The notes: a model not told the origin generated them from the sequence alone. 64,000 nt of DNA from Nitrosomonas oligotropha (GCF_009833085.1 NZ_QRBZ01000037.1:1-64000), one strand, 5' to 3'; counted from the stretch's first letter, positions 18,299-27,587 are shown. Numbers and translations are program-made.

Positions 18299-19538
18299 AG
18301 CGCAGCGCCTCCGCCGGGTTCACTTTGGACGCCCGGTAGCTGGGGTAAATCGTGGCCAGCAGACTCAAAACAAACGAAGTGACGGCAACGGTGGTGATGT
18401 CCGCCATCTGCGGATCGGTTGGGATCTTGCTGATGTAATATATTTCGCGCGACAGGAATTGCACGTTGAACAGGCTTTCAATGAATGACACCACTTCGCC
18501 GACGTTGTAGGCCAGCAGCATGCCGCCGGTCACACCGAGTATCGTGCCGAAAACACCGATAAACGTTCCCTGCACGATGAAAATCTTCATGATGCTGCGC
18601 GGACTGGCCCCGAGCGTGCGCAGAATCGCGATGTCCGATTCCTTATCGGTGACCGCCATCACCAAGGTCGAGACGATATTGAATGCCGCAACCGCAATGA
18701 TCAACGCGAGAATCAACGACAGCATGCGTTTCTCGATCTGGATGGCGCGGAAGTAATTGGCGTGTTGTTTGGTCCAATCGCTGATATAACTATCGATAGT
18801 CAGCATCGCGGGTAATTCTTGCACCACTCTGGGCGCTTGAAACAAATCGGTTAGTTTCAGACGTACACCGGAAACATCGTCGTTTTCCATGCGATAGAGT
18901 TTTTGCGCGTCGAACATGTGAATCAAGACTAGGCCCGAGTCGTATTCAAAATGCCCCACATCGAAGATACCGACAATGGTGAATTGTTTCAGTCTTGGCA
19001 AAATGCCCGCGGGTGTGACTTGGCCTTGCGGTGAAATCAAAACAATTTTGTCGCCGACGAAAGTCCCCATCATGCGCGCCAGCTCCATGCCGATCACGAT
19101 GCCGAATTCTCCCGGCGCCAGGTTATCCAGCGCGCCGCTGACCATCGATTGGGAGAAATTAGCTACCTTATCTTCCATCGCAGGCAAAATGCCGCGCACG
19201 ATAACGCCTTGCACCACTTGGTTATGCGACAGCATGCCTTGCGCATTGACGAACGGCGCGGCGGCTTCAACGGCCGGATGTTTGGCCGCTTCCTCCGCGG
19301 TTTGCTGCCAGTGGCTTAAATTGCCATGCACACTGCCGATCTGCACATGCGACGCAACGCCCAGAATGCGGGTGCGCACTTCCTTCTGAAAACCGTTCAT
19401 GACCGACATGACGGTAATCAGCGCCGTCATCCCCAATGTAATGCCCATCAAGGAAATCAGTGAAATAAACGAGATGAAGTGGTTGCGTTTTTTGGCGCGC
19501 GTATAACGCAATCCAATGAAAAGCTCGTAGGGAGACAC
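18291..19538 (-). CDS. lolC: Lipoprotein-releasing system permease LolC/LolE
   Basis: A 415-aa inner-membrane permease of the MacB/LolCE type. It has one N-terminal helix after the YELFIGLRYTRAKKRNHFISFIS motif, a large periplasmic domain (about residues 50-270) and three C-terminal helices (LILALIIAVAAFNIVSTLVM and following). Only one permease gene accompanies lolD, so the complex is probably built from two copies of one subunit, as in many betaproteobacteria. The start is GTG. It forms an operon with lolD. Confidence 0.92.
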   Translation of the reverse strand: MSPYELFIGLRYTRAKKRNHFISFISLISLMGITLGMTALITVMSVMNGFQKEVRTRILGVASHVQIGSVHGNLSHWQQTAEEAAKHPAVEAAAPFVNAQGMLSHNQVVQGVIVRGILPAMEDKVANFSQSMVSGALDNLAPGEFGIVIGMELARMMGTFVGDKIVLISPQGQVTPAGILPRLKQFTIVGIFDVGHFEYDSGLVLIHMFDAQKLYRMENDDVSGVRLKLTDLFQAPRVVQELPAMLTIDSYISDWTKQHANYFRAIQIEKRMLSLILALIIAVAAFNIVSTLVMAVTDKESDIAILRTLGASPRSIMKIFIVQGTFIGVFGTILGVTGGMLLAYNVGEVVSFIESLFNVQFLSREIYYISKIPTDPQMADITTVAVTSFVLSLLATIYPSYRASKVNPAEALRYE

Positions 19539-19646
19539 GAATTAAAATACCCGTAATAAGTTCAATTGCGAAGTTTGCCACATTTAAGCAAGGCTTAACA
19601 AATAATCGGGCATCGTACGACGGGAATGTTACAACAGTGTAGGCAG

Positions 19647-20399
19647 TTAGAAACTGCCGCGGGCCTCATTGACCATTTGAGTCAGCTTGGCGATATCGAG
19701 CACATGCAAATCATGCCCTTGGCGCAGGATGAGGTTGCTTCTGACGAGATTATTCAGTTCACGCGAGACCGCTTCACGGTGGGTGCTGACCAAATTGGCG
19801 ATTTCGGTTTGGGTGGGGGATGGAGAAATGATCGCGGCATTCGTCGAAGTCATGTGATTTCTTGCCAGACGCAGCAATTCCGATTGAATCCGGTTACGCA
19901 CCGCCAATGTGCTGTAATCGTAAACGCGTTCGGTCAGACGGCGGACTTGCCCGGTCAAGCGCTTCAATATGGTTTCGGCGATCAGCCGGTTGGAATACAC
20001 CAGATTCTTGAAATCCAGCGCCGGCATCGATGCCAGCAACGTGCTGGTTCTGGCGATGGCGGTGGCGGAGCGGGGGTGACCATCGATTGCCGTCAGCTCG
20101 CCAAACATTTCGCCGGTGGGTAAATCGCACAGGATCACTTCCTGCCCGGACAGGCTGTGATACATCACGCGGATTTCACCCTGGACAATGAAAAATGCGC
20201 TATTGGTGTGATCGTGATAGCGCACGATTTCATTCCCCGCGTCATAGCGGTGCCATTGGCAAGCAGCGGCGATCGCTTCAATGTCCTTGGGCGGCAGATG
20301 TTGAAACTCTTTAATGGCAGACAACATCGCCGTAGCGCGGTCAGACGGTATATTCCGCATGTTCATTCTTTCCCGGTTTTCTAAAAAGTCTTTGTCCAT
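19647..20399 (-). CDS. CRP/FNR-family transcriptional regulator (DNR/FNR-like DNA-binding helix)
   Basis: A 250-aa regulator with an N-terminal cyclic-nucleotide-binding-fold domain (GEMFGELTAIDGHPRSATAIA) and a C-terminal winged helix (PTQTEIANLVSTHREAVSREL, about residues 195-215). The recognition helix has E-A-V-S-R, the FNR/DNR-class E-x-x-S-R pattern that reads TTGAT half-sites. It lacks the N-terminal cysteine cluster of oxygen-sensing FNR, so the signal may be NO, haem or redox through another route. In-frame ATG codons at 20366 and 20360 are alternative starts, the latter with GGGAAAGA upstream. It diverges from the glycyl radical enzyme operon, which has a matching FNR box. Confidence 0.88.
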   Translation of the reverse strand: MDKDFLENRERMNMRNIPSDRATAMLSAIKEFQHLPPKDIEAIAAACQWHRYDAGNEIVRYHDHTNSAFFIVQGEIRVMYHSLSGQEVILCDLPTGEMFGELTAIDGHPRSATAIARTSTLLASMPALDFKNLVYSNRLIAETILKRLTGQVRRLTERVYDYSTLAVRNRIQSELLRLARNHMTSTNAAIISPSPTQTEIANLVSTHREAVSRELNNLVRSNLILRQGHDLHVLDIAKLTQMVNEARGSF

Positions 20400-20554
20400 T
20401 TTCAGATTTTAAACAACCTTACTATCCCCTGACAGGGGTAATGATATATCAAAATAGAATAAGGTAAAAAGACTTCTTGTTTGAACCGGGAAAATAGAAA
20501 AGCCTTGGAAAGCAATGAAAAAGATCATCGCGCCGATAAAACACTTAATATTTG

Positions 20555-20568
20555 TTGATAATGATCAA
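20555..20568. promoter_or_regulatory. Perfect FNR/DNR box upstream of glycyl radical enzyme operon
   Basis: TTGATAATGATCAA is an exact match to the TTGAT-N4-ATCAA consensus. It lies in the 292-bp divergent spacer between the CRP/FNR regulator and the operon. Its centre is about 50 bp upstream of a TAAGAT at 20609-20614, which would place the box near -61 if that is the -10 element (class I activation geometry). A TTGACA at 20575-20580 has no good partner. The -10 assignment is an inference. Confidence 0.75.
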
Positions 20569-20691
20569 TGTTTTTTGACATAAGAGCAACAGTTGCTGAA
20601 AAGATTGATAAGATGAAGATGTAAATAGCATGATGGGCTAGATTCATGTTGTTCAATCTCACTTCACTAGGAAATGGTAAGGGGAAGATCC

Positions 20692-23157
20692 ATGACAGCT
20701 TTTCTGAGCAGTAGCAATTTCACAGCAAGCTCCAGCGATGAGCAGCAATCACTGGCTCAGGCATTAAGCGATATTCTGAAAAACGAGTATCACGGCAGTT
20801 TCTTCGTGCTGCTGGCTGAGTACCAGCGCATCCTGGCGGATAACCATCAGCGTCGGCGCTGGCCGGAAATCCACAAAAAGCTCGATACCTTATTCAAATG
20901 CGGCAGTGCGGAAGTCATCAGCGGGCCGATGATCGGCATCCCCGTTTCCATCCGCGACAGCGATTATTTCAAGGAAGCGGCTCAGTTGACTGGCAAGGAA
21001 AGATCCATGATGGCTACCATCGAATGGATGGCCACCGCCTGGAATGCAACGTATGCCGACACCGGTTTGTGGATGGGAAAAACCTTTGAGCCGGTATCGC
21101 GCGAAACGGTGGCGGCAAAAACCCGCAACGATGCGAAAACAATGAGCGGTTATGATCCGGCCGCTGTGCGCATCGGACGCAATTTTTTCCGTGAACCGCC
21201 CGATCCCAATGCGCTGCAAGCGATTGGATTGCCCGCGCTGACACAATTATGGAAGCTGAAAGACCGGCCGATGCGCCCCGATGCGCGCGGATTCGACTGC
21301 CAGCTGCTGGCGGAAAATCTGGCTAAGGAGAAAGCCATTCCATACAGTAAAACCGGCGGTTATTTTCTTTGCAACATGGGCGCTTCCGTGGTTCCGGAAA
21401 TGCATGGCAAAGCCGTGTACCAACTGAATTACCGCTGGCCTGACCTCGGTCCGGTGTATCCCATGACGCGCTTGATCGATGAAATCGTTCGCATCGACGA
21501 CGGTATTTATCTGGGGCAATTGGTGTTCGCTACGCAGCATTACAGCTTGGGAGCCTTGGTTTTGCCGGATGGCCACGCCGCATCGATCGGCGATAACTAC
21601 CCGTACTGCTCGATGATCGACAATATCAAACGAATTTTTCCCATGGGCTGGGTGGATGAGAAGGATCCGTACGGCTATCAGAACAACGGATTCTTCCTGA
21701 TGGTCGATCCGGCTTATGCCAAAGCATTTTATGCGGACGATGCATTTCCGCAACTGCGCCCGCGCTCCGGCGAAATCGGCTTCAACGAGCTGGGGTATGC
21801 GCAAACGGCATCCATTGCGTGCGTGTCTGAGGGTGAAAAAGCCGCAGCGGCGGGAGTGCAGCACTGGCCGGAAATCACCGGTTGGGCCGATGGCTGGAAA
21901 CAGAATGAAGCGCTGAAGCGTAAATTTACCACATTCATCCTGGAAGAATCGCCCAAGGGAGCGGAAGATGGCGAGGTGACTCAATTGCTGCGCGAAGGCG
22001 AGTCGATTTTGCAAATGCTGCAACGCATCAGCGCTGAAATTTCCGCGCAGAGCAATCCGCAAGACAACCTGAAACATTTCGAGAAGCTTAACCGTCTGTT
22101 CCGCCGGGGTGTTGCGCCAACAGTGGAAAATGGCTTATTTCAGGGGCACGGTGAACGCGGCTACAACATCCGCATCGATAGCGATGAAACGGCGGATTGG
22201 TACGGTGAAACAACACGCACGGCCGGTTTTGATTATTACCACGGCGCCACGCTCAACCTGCATTGCGGTTTTGCTGAAACCTTCTGTCCCGATCCCAACG
22301 CCAAACCGGACGATGAATATCTTTTTCCCGGTCGGCTCGCAAGCGATCTGGCGTTGGGACACAGTACACCCAACGTGCTCAACCTGATTTGGCACAGCAT
22401 CGGCAAGTATATTTTTCCATGGGCTGGCAAATCGTATGAAAAAATTTCCGGGCGGAAACTAAGCATGCTGCTCGACGAGAGCGACGATCTGGCCGAACGT
22501 TATCCCGAGCGTGTGCATGCGTTGAAAACACATCTGGCCAGCGCCCCGCATTACGCGCTGGTGGAAAAAAACAAAACGCATTATTGGGATGTGGAAGGTG
22601 TGTACGCCCGGCATTTGAAAAGCGGTGCTTGGGATCGCGGTATGTCCGGTGAAGACAAGGCATTCTGGGAAAATGAGGCGGCTGCGCACTGGGTGGATGG
22701 CCACAATATTCAGGACAAGCGAGTCATTGCGGCGGATCCGCTGATGCGGATTATCGATCTGAATTACCGGATTCCGGATGCAACGCTGCAAGCGGCATCG
22801 GCGGCTGGACCGTCGCCGTTTGCGCGGCAAGGCTACATTTTTCTCGGTGTGGATGGCCGGGAGTCGATTTTACCGATGAATAATGGCGATGGAAAAAAGA
22901 AAAAGGTATTTCAGTTTCACTACCGCTTTCCAATGATCGGCGGTCCTGTGCCAATCGGTTTTTGTCTCGATGAGATCGTTGAGCTCGCCGATGGCCTTTA
23001 TCTGGGGCAATTGATTTATTCCACGGCATTGGATAAACCCTTTCATTCATCGGTCGATCCGGCGGAATACCGCTACCAGTTGTTCGGTTATTTTTTGCTG
23101 CTCGATGACGCATGGCAGTATCACCGGCTGGCGATAGGCTTGGATACATTGAATTAA
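20692..23157 (+). CDS. Unknown protein with internal domain duplication, first gene of glycyl radical enzyme operon
   Basis: An 821-aa protein without signal peptide or membrane helices, so cytosolic. I do not recognise the family. A domain of about 110-125 residues occurs twice, near residues 222-348 and 713-821. Both copies share G-Y-x-F-L, then YR[WF]P..G.P.P.....DEIV...DG.YLGQL, and end in [FY]FL..D.A. They flank a central region of about 360 residues with a GERGYNIRIDSDET block and many aromatic residues. The duplicated domain recalls lipid-binding GXWXG/DUF4334 half-barrels, but only weakly. The ATG at 20692 is chosen for the AAGGGGA 6 nt upstream; an earlier ATG at 20674 lacks one. The glycyl radical enzyme starts 20 bp downstream. 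Confidence 0.8.
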   Translation: MTAFLSSSNFTASSSDEQQSLAQALSDILKNEYHGSFFVLLAEYQRILADNHQRRRWPEIHKKLDTLFKCGSAEVISGPMIGIPVSIRDSDYFKEAAQLTGKERSMMATIEWMATAWNATYADTGLWMGKTFEPVSRETVAAKTRNDAKTMSGYDPAAVRIGRNFFREPPDPNALQAIGLPALTQLWKLKDRPMRPDARGFDCQLLAENLAKEKAIPYSKTGGYFLCNMGASVVPEMHGKAVYQLNYRWPDLGPVYPMTRLIDEIVRIDDGIYLGQLVFATQHYSLGALVLPDGHAASIGDNYPYCSMIDNIKRIFPMGWVDEKDPYGYQNNGFFLMVDPAYAKAFYADDAFPQLRPRSGEIGFNELGYAQTASIACVSEGEKAAAAGVQHWPEITGWADGWKQNEALKRKFTTFILEESPKGAEDGEVTQLLREGESILQMLQRISAEISAQSNPQDNLKHFEKLNRLFRRGVAPTVENGLFQGHGERGYNIRIDSDETADWYGETTRTAGFDYYHGATLNLHCGFAETFCPDPNAKPDDEYLFPGRLASDLALGHSTPNVLNLIWHSIGKYIFPWAGKSYEKISGRKLSMLLDESDDLAERYPERVHALKTHLASAPHYALVEKNKTHYWDVEGVYARHLKSGAWDRGMSGEDKAFWENEAAAHWVDGHNIQDKRVIAADPLMRIIDLNYRIPDATLQAASAAGPSPFARQGYIFLGVDGRESILPMNNGDGKKKKVFQFHYRFPMIGGPVPIGFCLDEIVELADGLYLGQLIYSTALDKPFHSSVDPAEYRYQLFGYFLLLDDAWQYHRLAIGLDTLN

Positions 23158-23177
23158 TCAGCGCGGAGGAGGAAAAC

Positions 23178-26168
23178 ATGAGTAATGACAGGCACAATCG
23201 AGGCGGCATCCGGATCGATCTGGAACATGGAACAGCCGATACTTCCGCGCTCGGCAATATCGCTATTTTTCCTATTCCCAATACCACCCCCGATAAGATC
23301 AAGACGCTGCGCGATCTTGCGTTGAGCGATATCAAACTCAGCGATTTTCCGGTGGTGCAGGCGTGGCGCAATCAGCTGTTCGATCCGGAATGGATACCGG
23401 AGGTTTGCGATGAACTGCCGCGTTTATTAACCGAGTTTCTGCGTCAACCCGATCATGCGGCGCTGCCGCCGGTGACGCGCCGCGCGCAGGCGTTGAAACA
23501 TGTGTTCAGCCACAAAACGCCGCTGGTGCGCAGCACCGATTTGCTGCCGGGACAAACGACCACCAGCTTTGTCGGGCCGGTTGTGTATATGGATATGAGC
23601 GGTTATTGCATCTGGCCGGAGCTGGGAACGCTGGCGAAACGGCCGCAAAATCCGTTCAAGATCAAACCGGAAGTGGCTAAACGGCTGAACGAGGAAATTT
23701 TCCCCTTCTGGTTGGAACGGCGCACGGTGCAGGAAGCAGCGCGCTACAGCGGCTACGATACCGCCGATTATGCCAACGATCAGCGCGATGAAGTCGATGG
23801 CGGACTGTATGAAGGCAAACCTTCCATCGATCCGCCGCTGAAAAAAAGCGCCGGTGAGACGCCTAAATGCCAGGAGTTGCTTGAGCGGGTGGCGTTTTAT
23901 CTATCCGATAAGGCCACGGCTGTATCGCATACCGCGCCGGATTTCAGCCGGGTGCTTAAATTTGGTTTTGATGGACTGATTGCGCAGTTGCAGCAGGATA
24001 TCGCGAGCGGTGTTGCGGATACGCCGGAAAAAATGGAGTTTGCCCGTAGCGTCATCGCAGTGTACGAAGGCGCCAAGATCTATGCCGGTCATTTGGCCGA
24101 TGCCGCCGAGAAAGCTGGAAATAACGAGCTGGCGGCTATCTGCCGCAAGGTTCCGGCGCAGCCCGCCAGCACACTGGCGGAAGCGATGACGGTAGTTTGG
24201 ATTTGCTATCATCTGCTGTTGCAGGAAAACACCAATTTTGGCCTCTCGCTGGGCCGCTTGGATCAGACGCTGAATGAATTCTACCTGCGCGATTGGCAAT
24301 CGCAGCCGGATGAGGCAGCGAAAGCGGCGTATACGCGGCGGGCGGTTGAATTGATGTGCCACTTCTTTTTGCGTTGCTCGGATCATGTGCCGTTGTCGCC
24401 GGAAAGCGCGGAGGTGCTGTTTGCCGGTAGCGGTTCGAATCAGGCATTAACCGTGGGCGGTACGCGTTGGGAAAATGGCCAGACGGTCGATGCGGTCAAC
24501 GACATGACCTACATCATCCTGAAAGCGACCGAAATGCTGTCCATCCGCGATCCGAATGTGCATGCCCGGTATCATAACGATGTTCATCATCGCGCGCCGG
24601 ATGGAAGCCCGTTGGCGGCGGATGAGATTTCTCCCTATCTGAAACGCATTTGCCAGGTGAATCTGGTTACCCGCGCAACACCCGCGCTGCATGGCGATGT
24701 TCCGGTGATCCGCAGCATGGCGAATTATTATGCCAAGCACGATCATGTCACGGCTGACGAAGCGTTGGCGGATGCGCATGATTACGCATCGATCGGCTGT
24801 ATCGAGCAGAATGCCGACCATAAACATTATGGCCATACCGGTTCCACCCTGCTGGTGCTGCCGGCGGTGCTGGAGCTGGCGATGTTCGGCGGCAAGCACC
24901 GCAGCGACGGGATCGGCAAAAACGATCCCAATTTGTTTTACGGCAAACCGGACTATACTTCCCCGCCGTTGACGGCGATGACATCGATGCAGGATTTCGT
25001 CGACAGCTTCCGTTTCCAGCTCGATGAAATGGCGCGGCATTGCGTGCAATTCAACAATTATCTCGGACGCACGCTGGAAAAAGTCCGGCCATCGCCGCTG
25101 CTTTCGGGATTATTCGACGGACCCACGAACAAACCCGGAGAAAGCGACGCTAAATTCCGCGATGTGTCCTCCGGCGGCGCCAAATATAACTCTTCCGGGG
25201 TGGCCATTATCGGACTCGCCGATGTCATTGACTCGTTCTGTGTCATCGACGCGCTGGTGTTCGGCGGAAAAATATCGGCGCAGGAATTGATCGCGGTGTT
25301 GGATGCCAATTTTGGTCACAGCCCATCGGCCGGTAATGCGGCGGAAACGCACAATTTTGTCAAAAACTGGCTGGATCGGATCCGGCAATTGGCGGGTGGT
25401 TCCGGCACGCATCCGGCGGTGATCACACCGCAGCGGTTGCAGGAGTGTATGCGCCTGATCCGTCTGGCGCCGAAATATGGCGCCGGGGTCGATCAAACAC
25501 CCGGCGGCATTTATAACAATGCGCTGGCGGTTAAATACACGCGCTTGCTGACCAAAATGATCCAGGAAGTATTTTTCAAGTATCGCACGCACCGTGGCGG
25601 GCGCTATCTGACCGGTTACTGGAGCATGACCAATCATGCCGGGTTTGGCATGCTGAGCCGCGCCACGCCGAATGGCCGCGTCAATGGCGCATCGTTCGCC
25701 AGCGGCATCACGCCGTGCCCCGGTATCGTCAAAGCCAATGGCGATGCGGTCATGCTGCTCGATCATATGCTGTCGGTCGCCAGTGTCGACCCGGATACGG
25801 TACAAAACGGCTACACCTACAATCTCAGTCTGACGCCGCGCGGTAAGGCGTATGTCAATGAAGACACCGAGCTTTTTGCCGCGCATATGAAAACATTCAT
25901 GGATCAGAACGGCGTGCTGGTGCAGCTGTGCGTGACTTCGATCGAGGATTTCATCGCCGCCAACGCCGCCGCAACGGCGGCAAGCCGCGCCGATGCGGGA
26001 GAAGCCGAGCAGAAAGCGCTGGCTCCCTACAAAGATTTGATGATCCGGGTGGCCGGTTACTCCGCTTACTATGTCACCTTGAGTCCGTTGATGCGGCAGG
26101 AAATCATCGATCGCGCCAATTTCGATATGAAAAGCGGCGTTGAGCAGCACGAAACCATAGGAGTATAA
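23178..26168 (+). CDS. Glycyl radical enzyme (PFL-like), substrate unknown
   Basis: A 996-aa glycyl radical enzyme, longer than the usual 780-860. The C-terminal radical motif RVAGYSAYYVTL places the radical on Gly960. The thiyl-radical loop SIGCIEQN gives Cys541 and Glu543, the C-x-E arrangement known from eliminases such as glycerol dehydratase and CutC and from 4-hydroxyphenylacetate decarboxylase; it differs from the CC of pyruvate formate-lyase. The family block GGAKYNSSGVAIIGLADVIDS is present. Substrate-pocket residues do not let me name a known subclass. The ATG at 23178 follows GGAGGAGGAAA. The enzyme is oxygen-sensitive by nature, which fits the upstream FNR box. The activase is two genes downstream. 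Confidence 0.93.
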   Translation: MSNDRHNRGGIRIDLEHGTADTSALGNIAIFPIPNTTPDKIKTLRDLALSDIKLSDFPVVQAWRNQLFDPEWIPEVCDELPRLLTEFLRQPDHAALPPVTRRAQALKHVFSHKTPLVRSTDLLPGQTTTSFVGPVVYMDMSGYCIWPELGTLAKRPQNPFKIKPEVAKRLNEEIFPFWLERRTVQEAARYSGYDTADYANDQRDEVDGGLYEGKPSIDPPLKKSAGETPKCQELLERVAFYLSDKATAVSHTAPDFSRVLKFGFDGLIAQLQQDIASGVADTPEKMEFARSVIAVYEGAKIYAGHLADAAEKAGNNELAAICRKVPAQPASTLAEAMTVVWICYHLLLQENTNFGLSLGRLDQTLNEFYLRDWQSQPDEAAKAAYTRRAVELMCHFFLRCSDHVPLSPESAEVLFAGSGSNQALTVGGTRWENGQTVDAVNDMTYIILKATEMLSIRDPNVHARYHNDVHHRAPDGSPLAADEISPYLKRICQVNLVTRATPALHGDVPVIRSMANYYAKHDHVTADEALADAHDYASIGCIEQNADHKHYGHTGSTLLVLPAVLELAMFGGKHRSDGIGKNDPNLFYGKPDYTSPPLTAMTSMQDFVDSFRFQLDEMARHCVQFNNYLGRTLEKVRPSPLLSGLFDGPTNKPGESDAKFRDVSSGGAKYNSSGVAIIGLADVIDSFCVIDALVFGGKISAQELIAVLDANFGHSPSAGNAAETHNFVKNWLDRIRQLAGGSGTHPAVITPQRLQECMRLIRLAPKYGAGVDQTPGGIYNNALAVKYTRLLTKMIQEVFFKYRTHRGGRYLTGYWSMTNHAGFGMLSRATPNGRVNGASFASGITPCPGIVKANGDAVMLLDHMLSVASVDPDTVQNGYTYNLSLTPRGKAYVNEDTELFAAHMKTFMDQNGVLVQLCVTSIEDFIAANAAATAASRADAGEAEQKALAPYKDLMIRVAGYSAYYVTLSPLMRQEIIDRANFDMKSGVEQHETIGV

Positions 26169-26170
26169 CG

Positions 26171-26815
26171 ATGCACGCCACTATTCCCGCGTTACCCGAC
26201 GGTATTCACTATATTCTGAAATCCGGCATCCAGCTGGGCGAAGCGGACGGCAAGCTGAGCGGATTGTTGAATCGCATGGAAGGCAAGATGCTGGCTGCGG
26301 GTATGGCCGTAATGATCAAGCTCGGTTTTGGCTTTTTGATCAATCCAGGCTTGAGTGAATCGCAAGCGAAAAAAGCGCGGCATTTTTTTGAAAACAACTT
26401 CGTCATCAAAGATCCCAATGTTCCTGGCGGTATCCGCTACTACCAGGGCAAGATCCTGATCCGCACCCGCAAACAGCAGGACGACATGAATGTGCTGATT
26501 AAATTTTGCCCCGATCCGGAGGCGCTTTTTATCGATACGCCGTTCGGCAGACAATTGAACCCGGTGGCAATCGTTACGACCGAAGCGCTCAGCGAAACGG
26601 AAGCGGACCGGGTCGAGCGCGATCCGAACGAAGTGGATTTAGTGATCCGGTTTAGGGATACCCAGGCGATTCTTGGATTGGCCGAGCGCCCGAATGTGGA
26701 TGTCGCGCAATTATTGATTGAAAATCTGGTGCAGATTACCGGCAATTTCGGGCATATGTTCAAGTTCGGTGCGATTGGCATGAACGTGCAGGTGGCCATG
26801 AAGGATATTTTATGA
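26171..26815 (+). CDS. SCP2-like protein in glycyl radical enzyme operon
   Basis: A 214-aa soluble protein with no signal peptide. The C-terminal half (VDLVIRFRDTQAILGLAERP through to ITGNFGHMFKFGAIG) resembles the sterol-carrier-protein-2 fold pattern, in which a small alpha/beta domain holds a hydrophobic ligand. The N-terminal half has a hydrophobic patch (AAGMAVMIKLGFGFLI) that could be amphipathic. It starts 2 bp after the glycyl radical enzyme stop codon and its last codon overlaps the activase start (ATGA), so the three are translationally coupled. The SCP2 assignment is by pattern only; a dedicated chaperone or substrate carrier for the enzyme is equally possible. Confidence 0.6.
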   Translation: MHATIPALPDGIHYILKSGIQLGEADGKLSGLLNRMEGKMLAAGMAVMIKLGFGFLINPGLSESQAKKARHFFENNFVIKDPNVPGGIRYYQGKILIRTRKQQDDMNVLIKFCPDPEALFIDTPFGRQLNPVAIVTTEALSETEADRVERDPNEVDLVIRFRDTQAILGLAERPNVDVAQLLIENLVQITGNFGHMFKFGAIGMNVQVAMKDIL

Positions 26816-27564
26816 ACGGCGAAAAGGGGCTGGTTTTCGATATCAAGCGCGATTGCAGTGAAGACGGCCCCGGCATCCGCACAACGGTGTTTCTGAAGGG
26901 CTGTCCGTTGTCCTGCGTCTGGTGCCAGAATCCGGAAGGCAGGGCGGTCAAACCCGAGACCGATATTCATGGCACCCACATTGGCACGTGGTATACGGTG
27001 GATGAATTGATGTACCGCTTGTTGCAGGACAAGCCGGTTTTTACCTCGAGTGGTGGCGGTGTCACGCTATCGGGCGGTGAGGCGACGTTGCAGATGAGTT
27101 TCGCCAGCCAGCTGTTGCAAGCATTGAAGCGCGAAGGCATCCACACGGCGCTGGAAACTAGCGGTTTTTTCGATTACCCGCGTTTCAAAAAAGAAATGCT
27201 GCCGTGGCTGGATTTGATCTATTACGATATTAAGCTGATGGATGAGGCGGCCAGCCAGCAATATTGCGGACATTCGAGCAAGCGCATGCTGGATAATTTT
27301 TCCCGCCTGCTCAAGGATGCGCGGATACCTGTGATTCCGAGAATTCCGCTGATTCCGGGAATAACGGCGACCGAAGACAATCTCCGGGCCATCGCCGCAT
27401 TTCTCGATCAGCAAGGCATCAAGTCGTGCGCTTTGATGCCCTACAACCCGCTGTGGAGCGATAAGCTGAAAAAATTGGGCTTGCCGGTTCGCTACGAGCA
27501 CAAAGGCTTCATGACACCGGCCGAGCAAAAAGCCTGTATCGGCTACTTCACAAAATCCAGTTAA
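26812..27564 (+). CDS. Glycyl radical enzyme activating enzyme (radical SAM)
   Basis: A 250-aa radical SAM protein. The cluster motif KGCPLSCVWCQNPE supplies Cys31, Cys35 and Cys38 (C-x3-C-x2-C). SGGGVTLSGGEATLQ binds SAM, although the usual Pro after GGE is Ala. It cleaves SAM to a 5'-deoxyadenosyl radical and abstracts hydrogen from the glycine of its partner. It lacks the ferredoxin-like insert with extra cysteine clusters that most activases have between these motifs, so it resembles the short PflA form. The start overlaps the SCP2-like gene by 4 bp. Confidence 0.93.
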   Translation: MNGEKGLVFDIKRDCSEDGPGIRTTVFLKGCPLSCVWCQNPEGRAVKPETDIHGTHIGTWYTVDELMYRLLQDKPVFTSSGGGVTLSGGEATLQMSFASQLLQALKREGIHTALETSGFFDYPRFKKEMLPWLDLIYYDIKLMDEAASQQYCGHSSKRMLDNFSRLLKDARIPVIPRIPLIPGITATEDNLRAIAAFLDQQGIKSCALMPYNPLWSDKLKKLGLPVRYEHKGFMTPAEQKACIGYFTKSS

Positions 27565-27587
27565 TCCAATCGAATGAGAGGGAGATC

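Noticed and set aside
20575-20603. TTGACA as -35 of the glycyl radical enzyme operon promoter
   Set aside because: No acceptable -10 lies 15-19 bp downstream. The TAAGAT at 20609 is better explained with the FNR box in class I position.
21247-22077. 276-codon minus-strand open frame
   Set aside because: It is antisense to the 821-aa operon gene and shows no recognisable domain.
24447-25049. 200-codon minus-strand open frame
   Set aside because: It is antisense to the same glycyl radical enzyme gene, with no domain or ribosome binding site.
25110-26150. 346-codon open frame on the minus strand
   Set aside because: It lies entirely antisense to the glycyl radical enzyme gene, whose motifs and ribosome binding site are clear; its composition looks like a codon-bias shadow.
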